Source: Brevundimonas sp. SL130 (GTDB lineage Bacteria; Pseudomonadota; Alphaproteobacteria; Caulobacterales; Caulobacteraceae). From it: a stretch of 64,000 bases of DNA. Within the stretch, counting starts at the first letter, position 1. Every line of letters starts with the position of its first letter. The stretch lies in contig NZ_CP113064.1 in assembly GCF_026625805.1 (NCBI RefSeq), forward strand, positions 3,202,657 through 3,266,656, given 5' to 3'. Of the stretch, positions 26,457-34,283 are shown piece by piece. A program made the translations under genes and the position numbers. The notes below the pieces were generated by a model, which saw only the letters and a list, made by a program, of their open reading frames with translations, searched no databases and was not told where the DNA came from.

Positions 26457-26986
26457 CCGCCCGGCGTCGGCAAGACCGCCGATTCCCGATCCTCGGCGCA
26501 TCTCTGCTCGCGCTCTGCGCCATGGTCTTTTCCGGCCTTGCAGATCCCACGCCGCGCCTGATCTGGAACGCCAGCGCCAGCGCCCCGATCGGCCTCTATC
26601 GCCTCGATCCGGACGCGCCTGTCGCCCTCGGCGCCCGCGTCGCCTATCGGCCGACGCCGGACCAGGCCCGCCTGTTCGCCCAGCGCCGCTATCTTCCCGC
26701 CGGCCTGCCCCTGCTCAAACCCGTCGCCGCCGTCACGCCGTCGCGCGTCTGCCGCGACGGCGACGCGCTCAGGATCGACGACCGGATCGTCGCTCGCGCC
26801 CGGCGGACCGACCGCGCGGGCCGCCCCCTGCCGGTCTGGTCGGGATGTCGAAGCCTGACACCCGACACGGTGTTCCTGTTGGCCGCGACGCCGGACTCGC
26901 TCGACGGACGCTATTTGGGGCCCGTGAGGTGCGACCGGATCCTCGGCCCTGTCACGCCCCTGTGGATCCGCGAGCCGGTCCGATGA
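26453..26986 (+). CDS. traF: TraF-like S26 signal peptidase
   Basis: A 177-residue protein with an N-terminal membrane anchor (about residues 12-30) and the S26 peptidase signature: catalytic Ser in NASASAPIGLYR (near residue 46) and Lys in LLKPVAAV (near residue 87). TraF matures conjugative pilins in IncP-type transfer systems. The length is normal. It overlaps the DUF2840 gene and the transglycosylase gene by four bases each. With no pilin or trb genes nearby it is probably a relic of a transfer operon. Confidence 0.83.
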   Translation: MTARRRQDRRFPILGASLLALCAMVFSGLADPTPRLIWNASASAPIGLYRLDPDAPVALGARVAYRPTPDQARLFAQRRYLPAGLPLLKPVAAVTPSRVCRDGDALRIDDRIVARARRTDRAGRPLPVWSGCRSLTPDTVFLLAATPDSLDGRYLGPVRCDRILGPVTPLWIREPVR

Positions 26987-27396
26987 GGCGTTCGAATCGC
27001 GTCGCCCTCCTGCTCCTGGCGCTCCTCGCCTTGAGCGACCGCGCCGCCGCCCAGGCCTCCGTCGGCGCAGCCGAGCGGTCGGCTGGGTGGACGCAGCCGG
27101 CGTCCGCCCTGGCGGATTTGGACGCGATAATCGTGGAGGCCGCGCACCGGTTCGGCGTGCCGCAAGCCTGGATCCGGGCCGTGATCCGCGCCGAAAGCGA
27201 CTTCGATCCGCACGCCGTCTCGTCGGCCGGCGCCCAGGGTCTGATGCAGCTGATGCCCGCCACCTATGCCGAACTGCGCGCCCGCCACGGGCTCGGCGCA
27301 GACCCGTTTTCACCGCGCGACAACATCCTCGCCGGCGCCGCCTATCTGCGGGTCCTGCATGATCGCTTCGGCGAGACGGGCGTGCTGGCGGCCTAG
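26983..27396 (+). pseudogene. Lytic transglycosylase (TrbN/VirB1-like), 3' truncated
   Basis: Starts MRRSNRVALLLLALLA (signal peptide) with the SLT domain from about residue 45: WIRAVIRAESDFDPHAVSS carries the catalytic Glu, followed by GAQGLMQLMPATYAELR. The frame stops after GVLAA at a TAG, just where homologues continue with YNAGP, a conserved part of the SLT fold. The domain is therefore incomplete and probably inactive. The break coincides with the start of unrelated sequence (nitrilase-like frame) at about 27395, marking a deletion or insertion junction that removed the rest of the transfer operon. Confidence 0.78.
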
Positions 27397-27479
27397 AGCG
27401 TGACCAGACAGCGCCGCCGCGTCCTTGGTGGAAAGCCACTCTCGCACTGCTTGTCATCGCCGATGAAGCGGCCAGAGAC

Positions 27480-28802
27480 ATGGGATTTGAGACCGGCTCT
27501 CCCAAGTCCGCTCAAGCTGCGACCGCTGAAGCGCCCATGCGGGCCAGGATCGCTAACAGTGGTAAGGTGAATACCCTGTCGAAGGCGCAGCAGGACCACG
27601 TCTGCGTCTTGCCGAAAAGCCGCACGCCTAAGGTCGGCTGCACCCTAAGATCGCTCTCACATAATCTTGCTCTGCTTCCTTCCCGGGGGCTGGCGCGGGC
27701 CTATTGGAGCCCGCCTCCTCCGCTCCGGCAGGGCGACACTATCCCCAGCATAGCCAACCCGTTTAATCTGATCGTCATCCCGGCACCTTTCACGATCCGC
27801 GCTCGCGCCTTCACGGGCACGCCCGCTGCGGATGCGACCTGGGGCTGGTTCCATGTCGAACCGCACTGGTGCCCTCGCAGTGGCGAGGCCGAGAAAATCG
27901 AGGCTGGCTTTGACGCCTTCTGGGCTTTTGTTGCCTCGATCATCGAGCGGGCGAAAGAAGACGTCGGTGTTGTCCACGGGCTGGTCTTCCCCGAAGCCAG
28001 CCTGAGCAACGAGGTGTTTCGCAAGCTCTGCGAACGGCTCGAAGACCTGGATCAGTTCGAGCTCGTCGTCGCGGGACTGTTTGATGCGCCTGACGGCGCC
28101 GGCGGTATCCGCGACGGCAATTTTGCGGGCATGGCGCGTCGTCATTGCGGGCGCGACGGCAAGATGCAGTTCGATTTTTCGACGCGAGAAAAACATCATC
28201 GCTGGCGCGTCGATAAGAGTCAGATCGAGGCCTATGCGCTCGGATCGGCGCTCGACGCCAGCCTCGGCTGGTGGGAGCACATCGACATCCTCAGCCGGAG
28301 CCTGGACATCTTCGTCCTACGAGGTGGTGCGACCGTGACGACCTTGATCTGTGAGGATCTGGCTCGGAACGACCCCTGTCAGGAACTGGTCCGCGGCGTA
28401 GGCCCTAATCTTGTATTTGCTCTGTTGATGGACGGCCCCCAACTTCGTGATCGTTGGCCTGCGCGTTACGCCACCGTATTGGCAGAAGATCCAGGTTCGT
28501 CCGTCCTGACCGTAACCTCCATGGGCCTAATCCAGCGGTCTAACGCATCAGGTCAATTTCCCCCGAGTGGCAAAGTCGCCCTTTGGCGCGACGATACGGG
28601 CCGAACTGTCGAGCTGTCGCTACCGACCGGATCGCACGGCCTATGCCTGACGCTCCAACCAACCCAGCTCACAGAGCGTACTCTGGACGGGCGTGACGAT
28701 GAAGGCGGTGCTCAATCGTGGCGATTGACCGGGATTTTACCGGTCAAAGGAAATACCAACGAGGAGATTCTCGCCGGTGATTGGCCGACGAAGCGACCCT
28801 AA
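27480..28802 (+). CDS. Nitrilase-fold protein, possible tail of an RT-nitrilase
   Basis: A 440-residue frame whose last ~330 residues look like a carbon-nitrogen hydrolase: VFPEASLS (catalytic Glu), REKHHRW (Lys) and LICEDLA (Cys). The region before it, VLPKSRTPKVG and RSLSHNLALLP, resembles the linker between reverse transcriptase and nitrilase in DRT1/UG1 defence proteins as I remember it. The same frame continues upstream without a stop to about 27395 (PWWKATLALLVIADEAARD), with no good ribosome site at 27480, so the gene is probably 5'-truncated at the transglycosylase junction. Alternatively it is a stand-alone nitrilase-like protein. Its stop overlaps the small convergent gene at 28799. 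Confidence 0.6.
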   Translation: MGFETGSPKSAQAATAEAPMRARIANSGKVNTLSKAQQDHVCVLPKSRTPKVGCTLRSLSHNLALLPSRGLARAYWSPPPPLRQGDTIPSIANPFNLIVIPAPFTIRARAFTGTPAADATWGWFHVEPHWCPRSGEAEKIEAGFDAFWAFVASIIERAKEDVGVVHGLVFPEASLSNEVFRKLCERLEDLDQFELVVAGLFDAPDGAGGIRDGNFAGMARRHCGRDGKMQFDFSTREKHHRWRVDKSQIEAYALGSALDASLGWWEHIDILSRSLDIFVLRGGATVTTLICEDLARNDPCQELVRGVGPNLVFALLMDGPQLRDRWPARYATVLAEDPGSSVLTVTSMGLIQRSNASGQFPPSGKVALWRDDTGRTVELSLPTGSHGLCLTLQPTQLTERTLDGRDDEGGAQSWRLTGILPVKGNTNEEILAGDWPTKRP

Positions 28803-28954
28803 GCCGCCAACGGCCGGTCGTCAGACGTATCGACCTCGTCTTGCGCCGGCGCCATCTCGAGCGCGACTGCGTACGACGCATGGCCCATCATATCTTCGAG
28901 GCGTTCGAGCGCTTCGCGATTTTGCTCGAGGAAGGCTTCGCCATATTCCAACAT
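28799..28954 (-). CDS. Small acidic protein, 51 aa
   Basis: From ATG at 28954 the frame gives MLEYGEAFLEQNREALER and continues to a TAG at 28799. GGAGGA is six bases upstream, one of the strongest ribosome sites in the window, and codon use is typical of the host. The protein is acidic, helical in its first half and probably disordered at the end (DEVDTSDDRPLAA). No family recognised. It is divergent from dndA across a 366-base AT-rich region and overlaps the nitrilase gene tail-to-tail by four bases. Confidence 0.6.
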   Translation of the reverse strand: MLEYGEAFLEQNREALERLEDMMGHASYAVALEMAPAQDEVDTSDDRPLAA

Positions 28955-29320
28955 ATGTATCCTCCTTCAGAACGTCCTACGTACACGACAATCGCAAACG
29001 CTTCACGAACGTGAAAATAAACCTCTTATTGGCGACGTCAAACTCCAACGTGCAATTCAACGTAATTCGCTTCGAAAAGTTCGACGTGCGTATCGCCCGT
29101 AAACTTCGCAAATTTCACGAACCGTATTTAACTTCGATACGTGTATGAACCGCTGCGAGCGTGTGTACGAATGAAAGTGTGGGTTAGATAGCCACACGAT
29201 CGAATGCCAATTTTCAGAATTTCGCGGATAATGGATATAGCACCTGCGTACCTCGCGGATGGCTAATGCCCACAAGCTATGATTATGGGCATTCAATCAG
29301 TTTGAGAGGATGATCAACCA
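28955..29320. promoter_or_regulatory. AT-rich divergent control region before dndA
   Basis: This 366-base region is much lower in GC than its surroundings and has no convincing gene. It contains several inverted repeats: TTCACG-N2-CGTGAA (29002-29015), GTGTGG-N9-CCACAC (29177-29197) and AATGCCCA-N13-TGGGCATT (29265-29293). The last ends 27 bases before dndA. AACGT and TTCG words recur throughout. DndB acts as a transcriptional repressor in studied dnd systems, so these are candidate operators. Confidence 0.5.
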
Positions 29321-30508
29321 ATGTCGAATCGTCCTATCTATCTCGACTATCAAGCCACGACGCCGGTGGATCGGTCGGTCTTGGAGGCGATGCTTCCCTT
29401 TTTCACCGAAGTGTTCGGCAACGCTCACTCAGGCGAACACCCATTCGCGATTGAAGCATCAGATGCGATCGAGATTGCCCGACGTCAGGTCGCGGACTTG
29501 ATCGGCGCGCAACGGCGCGAGATCGTCTTCACCTCCGGGGCCACAGAAGCGAACAATCTTCTGATTGCTGGCGGGACTCGAGCTATGGCGCGACATGGGC
29601 GGAATCGACTTGTCACCCTAGAGACGGAGCACAAATCTGTACTCGAAGTAGCGACCGGTCTCGCCGAAGAAGGTTTCGATATCCGCGTCTTGCCTGTCGA
29701 AAGCGACGGGATAGTCGATTTGGATCGAATGGCGGCTGCTATTGATGATTCAACCGCGATCGTGAGCGTCATGGCCGCCAACAACGAGATCGGAGTAATT
29801 CAGCCTCTCGCCGCCATAGGCAAAATGTGTCGGGCTGCCGGCGCGGGATTTCACGTCGATGCTGCCCAAGCGGCCGGCAAAATCCCGCTTAACGTCCTCG
29901 ATCTGTCAATCGATCTCATGAGCCTTTCAGCACACAAGTTCTACGGCCCCAAAGGAGTCGGCGCAGCTTTCATCTCTCGAAAAGCGCCAAGCCGTCCACT
30001 ACCCATAAGCCGCGGCGGCGGCCAGGAAAACGGGCTGCGCCCCGGCACGCTACCGACGGCTCTTTGCGTCGGCATGGGTGCCGCCTGCGAACTCGCCGCT
30101 TTGAAGATCGATCATGAAGCAGTCCAGTTGATTGCTCTAAGGGATCGCTTCCTGGCGCATCTTGTGGCCGCCGACCTGACCTTCGACGTAAACGGCGATC
30201 TGACCCATCGACTTCCGGGAAACCTCAACGTTACCTTCCTCGGGGTCGATGCTGAGGCCTTGCTTATGACTATCCGTAATCAGGTTGCGGCTGCTTCTGG
30301 ATCGGCGTGTACGGCGCAATCGCTTGACCCCAGCTATGTCGTTCAGGCCTTAGGATTTGGTGATGCACGCGCGGAGGGCGCAGTTCGGTTTGGGTTCGGA
30401 CGAATGACGACAGTTGCCGAGGTGGACACCGCAGCTGCCGCCGTCATACAGGCGGTCCGAAATCTGCGGCGTGTCAGCTACGCGCCCGAAAGGGCGATCA
30501 GCGCATGA
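29321..30508 (+). CDS. dndA: Cysteine desulfurase DndA
   Basis: A 395-residue IscS/NifS-type enzyme that takes sulfur from cysteine and supplies it for DNA phosphorothioation. Visible are the N-terminal IYLDYQATTPVD, the PLP-binding Asp180 and Gln183 (HVDAAQ), the Schiff-base Lys206 (SAHKFYGPKG) and the persulfide Cys330 (ASGSACTAQS). Length and motifs are complete. GAGAGG lies 11 bases before the ATG. Its stop overlaps dndC by four bases. Assignment as DndA rather than a general IscS rests on that linkage. Confidence 0.9.
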   Translation: MSNRPIYLDYQATTPVDRSVLEAMLPFFTEVFGNAHSGEHPFAIEASDAIEIARRQVADLIGAQRREIVFTSGATEANNLLIAGGTRAMARHGRNRLVTLETEHKSVLEVATGLAEEGFDIRVLPVESDGIVDLDRMAAAIDDSTAIVSVMAANNEIGVIQPLAAIGKMCRAAGAGFHVDAAQAAGKIPLNVLDLSIDLMSLSAHKFYGPKGVGAAFISRKAPSRPLPISRGGGQENGLRPGTLPTALCVGMGAACELAALKIDHEAVQLIALRDRFLAHLVAADLTFDVNGDLTHRLPGNLNVTFLGVDAEALLMTIRNQVAAASGSACTAQSLDPSYVVQALGFGDARAEGAVRFGFGRMTTVAEVDTAAAAVIQAVRNLRRVSYAPERAISA

Positions 30509-31653
30509 CAGTCGATCTCTTACCGGACGTTAGTGTCCTCGAAGCCAAGATCGCCGACATCCAAGCGGACCTGCTGGATGAATATGCATCCGACCATGCC
30601 TATCCCTGGATCATCGGCTTCTCCGGCGGCAAAGACAGCACGGTCGTCGCTCAATTTGTCTTCGAGATGCTTCTCTCGCTACCGCCGAAGCGTCGGACGA
30701 GGCCCGTGCATATCGTCGCCAACGACACCTTGGTCGAGGCCCCGCTCGTTGCCCAGCATCTCGACAAGATGCTCACCAAGATTAGGGCCGCCGCAGAGAC
30801 ACTGCGCCTGCCCGTAACGGTAGTGAAAACCACGCCCAAGACGGACCAGACTTTCTGGGTTAACCTCATCGGCCGCGGCTACCCGTCTCCGTCGCGGACC
30901 TTCCGCTGGTGCACCGACCGGATGAAGATCCAGCCGACGTCACACTATATTCTCACCCAGGCAGCGGCCAATGGTCAGGTTATCCTCCTGCTCGGCGTAC
31001 GGCGCGAGGAATCCGCGACGCGCGCCGTCAGTGTGAACCGCTATTCGAACGGCGAGCGGCTCAACAACCACAACGCCCTGGCCGGCTGCCTCGTCTACCG
31101 CCCGATCGTCGACCTGACGACGGATGAGATCTGGCAGATCCTTCTGCAGCGCAGACCCCCCTGGGGCGGCACCCATCGCGACATCGTCACCCTCTATCGC
31201 AATGGTCAGGGCGGCGAGTGCCCTCTGGTGCTCGACAAGACGGACGCCCCCTCCTGCGGCACCTCGTCGTCCCGGTTCGGCTGCTGGACCTGCACGGTCG
31301 TGGTGAAGGACCGCAGCATGGAAGGCTTCATCGAAGCGGGGCATGCCCATCTCGAGCCCCTGATGGAGCTTCGCGACTGGCTCGCGGAGATCCGGAGCGA
31401 CCCAGGACGCCGCTCGGCTCACCGGCGCACGGGCAAAATCACCCACCTTGCCGATGGTTCGCTGATACCCGGTCCCTTCACCCTGGCGGCGCGCCGGGAA
31501 ATCCTCGAGGTCCTGCTGGACACCCAGACGCGTGTCGGGGAACCCTTGATCACCGAGGCCGAGATTGCGGTGATCAAGGACATCTGGGCGCAGGATGCGG
31601 CGCGCGGCATCTCGCAGATTACGGCCGAGGCTCTTGAGGATTTCCAGCCATGA
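30505..31653 (+). CDS. dndC: DNA phosphorothioation protein DndC
   Basis: A 382-residue ATP pyrophosphatase of the PAPS-reductase fold. SGGKDST (residues 40-46) is the PP-loop. The Cys in FRWCTDRMK and those in APSCGTSSSRFGCWTC fit the Fe-S ligands of DndC. DndC adenylates the DNA phosphate before sulfur insertion. It is shorter than well-studied DndC proteins (about 490-530 residues): the region after ILEVLLDTQ is brief, and the next small ORF may supply the missing C-terminal helices. It overlaps its neighbours by four bases on each side. Confidence 0.9.
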   Translation: MTVDLLPDVSVLEAKIADIQADLLDEYASDHAYPWIIGFSGGKDSTVVAQFVFEMLLSLPPKRRTRPVHIVANDTLVEAPLVAQHLDKMLTKIRAAAETLRLPVTVVKTTPKTDQTFWVNLIGRGYPSPSRTFRWCTDRMKIQPTSHYILTQAAANGQVILLLGVRREESATRAVSVNRYSNGERLNNHNALAGCLVYRPIVDLTTDEIWQILLQRRPPWGGTHRDIVTLYRNGQGGECPLVLDKTDAPSCGTSSSRFGCWTCTVVVKDRSMEGFIEAGHAHLEPLMELRDWLAEIRSDPGRRSAHRRTGKITHLADGSLIPGPFTLAARREILEVLLDTQTRVGEPLITEAEIAVIKDIWAQDAARGISQITAEALEDFQP

Positions 31654-31835
31654 CGGCCAAGTCGACCTTGCTGGACGGTCCGGAAGGAACACTGGCGCTC
31701 AAAGGCCTGTCGGAGATCGACAAGCTGTCGCCCGACGCCGCGCGCGCCCTGGTCGAAGCGGTCCGCGCTCAATCCGGTCGGCGGCGCCGGGGGCTCTTCG
31801 ATCAGTTCGACGCGGTGCTTTCCCATGACAGCTAG
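31650..31835 (+). CDS. Small protein between dndC and dndD, 61 aa
   Basis: A 61-residue protein (LKGLSEIDKLSPDAARALVE, then GRRRRGLFDQFDAVL). It starts inside the dndC stop (ATGA) and ends 11 bases into dndD, so it is fully embedded in the operon. No family recognised. DndC proteins elsewhere commonly end in a short helical segment with a basic R-R-x-G-L/I-F-type motif; together with the short DndC here, this suggests it is the DndC C-terminus made as a separate chain. That is a hypothesis. Alternatively it is an independent DndD partner. Confidence 0.6.
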   Translation: MTAKSTLLDGPEGTLALKGLSEIDKLSPDAARALVEAVRAQSGRRRRGLFDQFDAVLSHDS

Positions 31836-33831
31836 TTTGCGCCTGTCGGAAATCCGCCTCCGGAACTGGAAGGCCTATCAGAACGCCACCCTCCAGCTGC
31901 CCGCCGCTGAAAGCGGGCAGGTGGTGGTCATCGGCGGCCAGAACGGCGCGGGCAAGACCAGTCTGATGGAAGCCCTGGTCCTGGGCCTCTACGGTCGCGA
32001 CGGCCTGTCCCTTGTGGCGAGGGCCAAGGATCGTCGCCGCGGAGAAGCCTCTTATGACGGCTTTCTGGAACGGGCGCTGAACCGCGACGCCGGCGCCGAG
32101 AGGCCTATGACCGTCGAACTCGTGTTTGTGGGGGGGCCGCGAGGCCGCATCGCGCTGGAGCGGGTCTGGTATTTCTCAACGTCCGGTCGCCACGAGCGCG
32201 ACGATGAAGACGTCAGGATCCGCGAGGGCGATGACGAGGACCTCGTCCCCATCCCCGAGGACGGTCGGGAGGCGTTCCTGCGCGCCTATGTGTCCGACAA
32301 TCTCCTGCCGGCCAATCTGGCGTCCTTCTTCATCTTCGATGGCGAACATGTCGATCGTCTAGCGGGGCTGGACCTCGAGGGTCAGGTCCGAAGCGCGGTG
32401 GAGGCCATGCTCGGGGTTCCTCTCCTGAGGCAGACCATTCAGGACCTGCGGGCCTACGCCAGGGAGCGCCGCCGCGACACGCGCGAAACCGAGGGCTCCG
32501 ACCTCGGCGCGCTGCGGGTCAGCGTCAACGCCCTTGAGACCCGCGAAGATGCCCACCGCAATGTGGTGGAAGCGACCAATGACCAGCTGACGCCGCTTCG
32601 CGAGGAGCGCGATGCGATCGTCGCCCGGATCGGGTCACTGCACGGTGATACCTACGCCAGCTTCAAGGGTCTCTTCGAAACCCGCGAGCGACTGGTCCGC
32701 GACCGTGTCGAGCTGCAGGAGGAGTTGCGTCGTGCGTTGTCGGTAGACCTGGCTTTCGCCCTGGCCGGCGGCCCCTTGCGGCGAACGGTCCAGGCCCGGC
32801 TTGACGCGGAGACCCTACGAGAGCGCTGGCTCTCCGGATTGCAGACCAGCGACGCGCGCTACGCCGCCTTCGTCGGCCTTCTGGAGGGCGACCTTACGAC
32901 GCCCGATGCGCTGGGCCAGTTGCGCATGGCCTGGGAGAAGGTGTGGAACGCTCCGCCCGACGGCAGCGCGCTTAATCTGCGTCACGGTCACCTGGGCGAT
33001 GCGGAACGTCATCTGGTGTCTCGCCACCTCAATCTGGTCTCCGAAGCGGCAGGATCGCGGATCGGCGACCTGGCCCGGCAGGTTCAGGCGACCGAAGCGG
33101 CGATCCATGAGGTCGAGGACCGGATCGCCCGGCAGAACGGCGTTGACGAGATGTCTCAAGGCCTGGCCGGGGAGTTACGGCGCGTCCAGGGCCTGATCGC
33201 CGATTTGGAAGCCAGACACCGTCTCGAGGTCGAGGCGCTCGACGAGGCGCGTCAGACCCTGGCGCCGCTCAAGCAGTCTCTCGCCCTGCAGGTCAAATAC
33301 CATGCGGACGCCGCGCCGGTCTTGCGCCGGGCCGACAAGGCGGAACGCTATGCGAGCGTCCTGGAAGATGTCATCGACGCGGTCGTTCCGCAGCAGATGA
33401 CCGCCTTGTCCGACGCCGTCACCCAGGCTTATCGCGCCCTGGCCCACAAGGACGAGGTCGCCCGGATCGAGATCTCCGCAGGCGGCGACGTCCGTCTTAT
33501 CGACGAGCGCGGCGAAGATCTTCGAAACCGGGACGCCAGCGCCGGCGAAACCCAGATTTTCGCCCTCGCGCTCATGGCGGCCATCGCCGCCACCGCGCCG
33601 GTCTTTCCCATCGTCATGGACACCCCGTTCGCGCGTCTCGACCCCCGTCACCGTCGCAATGTTCTGCGTCATTTCGCGGAACTGGGGCCTCAGCTCATCC
33701 TGCTGGCACACCCGGCCGAGATCGGCCCGGAGGACCTAGAGGGTCTTGGCGCGCGTCTCGCCCCCCCGATTGAGGTCGCCCAGGACCAGGTCAGCCGCGT
33801 CAGCGGTATTCGGCCGGGAGCGCCGTCATGA
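31825..33831 (+). CDS. dndD: DNA phosphorothioation ATPase DndD
   Basis: A 668-residue SMC/RecN-like protein. The N-terminus has IRLRNWKAYQNATLQL and Walker A GGQNGAGKTS (38-46), then FFIFDGEHVDRLAG, typical of DndD. Long coiled coils fill about 210-520. The C-terminal half-ATPase has the signature SAGETQIFALAL (near 570), Walker B PIVMDTPFARLD (near 595) and HPAEIG. No CxxC zinc hook is present. DndD provides ATPase activity to the DndCDE modification complex, probably opening or nicking DNA. The length matches the family. Confidence 0.88.
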   Translation: MTASLRLSEIRLRNWKAYQNATLQLPAAESGQVVVIGGQNGAGKTSLMEALVLGLYGRDGLSLVARAKDRRRGEASYDGFLERALNRDAGAERPMTVELVFVGGPRGRIALERVWYFSTSGRHERDDEDVRIREGDDEDLVPIPEDGREAFLRAYVSDNLLPANLASFFIFDGEHVDRLAGLDLEGQVRSAVEAMLGVPLLRQTIQDLRAYARERRRDTRETEGSDLGALRVSVNALETREDAHRNVVEATNDQLTPLREERDAIVARIGSLHGDTYASFKGLFETRERLVRDRVELQEELRRALSVDLAFALAGGPLRRTVQARLDAETLRERWLSGLQTSDARYAAFVGLLEGDLTTPDALGQLRMAWEKVWNAPPDGSALNLRHGHLGDAERHLVSRHLNLVSEAAGSRIGDLARQVQATEAAIHEVEDRIARQNGVDEMSQGLAGELRRVQGLIADLEARHRLEVEALDEARQTLAPLKQSLALQVKYHADAAPVLRRADKAERYASVLEDVIDAVVPQQMTALSDAVTQAYRALAHKDEVARIEISAGGDVRLIDERGEDLRNRDASAGETQIFALALMAAIAATAPVFPIVMDTPFARLDPRHRRNVLRHFAELGPQLILLAHPAEIGPEDLEGLGARLAPPIEVAQDQVSRVSGIRPGAPS

Positions 33832-34283
33832 CTCTGAGCCTGCTGGACCTTGCGCGGCTTGACTACAAGACGACACGGGCTGCCGATGAGCTGAACGTTC
33901 GGCTGCAGACGCTTCTGGCCCTGCCCCATCGTTACGGCCCAGCCCGTTTGGCCATCGGCCGCTCGCTCGGCGTGGCCTCCATGCCGGAGCTCGATCTCAA
34001 CCACATGGGCTATGGCAAGACCATCAAGGGCGAGCAACTGTTCGGCCACGGCACCGAACTCGCGGCCTGGGTCAGTTTGATCATCGAACACGCCGGACGC
34101 GACGATTGGGATCGCCGGGAGTTCCAGGCGCTGGTGGCGGCCCATTGGCAACGCGGCATCACCTTCCTCTGGGAGGACTGGAAGGCGGCGGGCAAGGATT
34201 TTGACGCCTTCGTGGCGCGTCTTGTGCGCCACAGCGAGAGACACGGCGAGGGACGCCGGCTGTCCTCGGGAGCCGCCTCCTGA
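33828..34283 (+). CDS. dndE: DNA phosphorothioation protein DndE
   Basis: A 151-residue protein recognised by LPHRYGPARLAIGRSLG and GEQLFG; DndE is a small helical protein that binds nicked DNA in the DndCDE complex. It is slightly longer than the usual ~110-130 residues because of a basic C-terminal tail. It overlaps dndD by four bases, and the following GIY-YIG frame begins inside its stop. Confidence 0.87.
   Translation: MTLSLLDLARLDYKTTRAADELNVRLQTLLALPHRYGPARLAIGRSLGVASMPELDLNHMGYGKTIKGEQLFGHGTELAAWVSLIIEHAGRDDWDRREFQALVAAHWQRGITFLWEDWKAAGKDFDAFVARLVRHSERHGEGRRLSSGAAS

Noticed and set aside
27393..27599. Short - strand frame at the transglycosylase/nitrilase junction, considered as an IS terminus
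   Set aside because: Although TAGAGC here recalls the IS630 ends, no matching second end or transposase is nearby; the + strand nitrilase-linker reading explains the sequence better.
29057..29296. A 79-residue - strand frame in the AT-rich region before dndA
   Set aside because: No ribosome site and codon use unlike neighbours; the region's inverted repeats and position fit a control region better.
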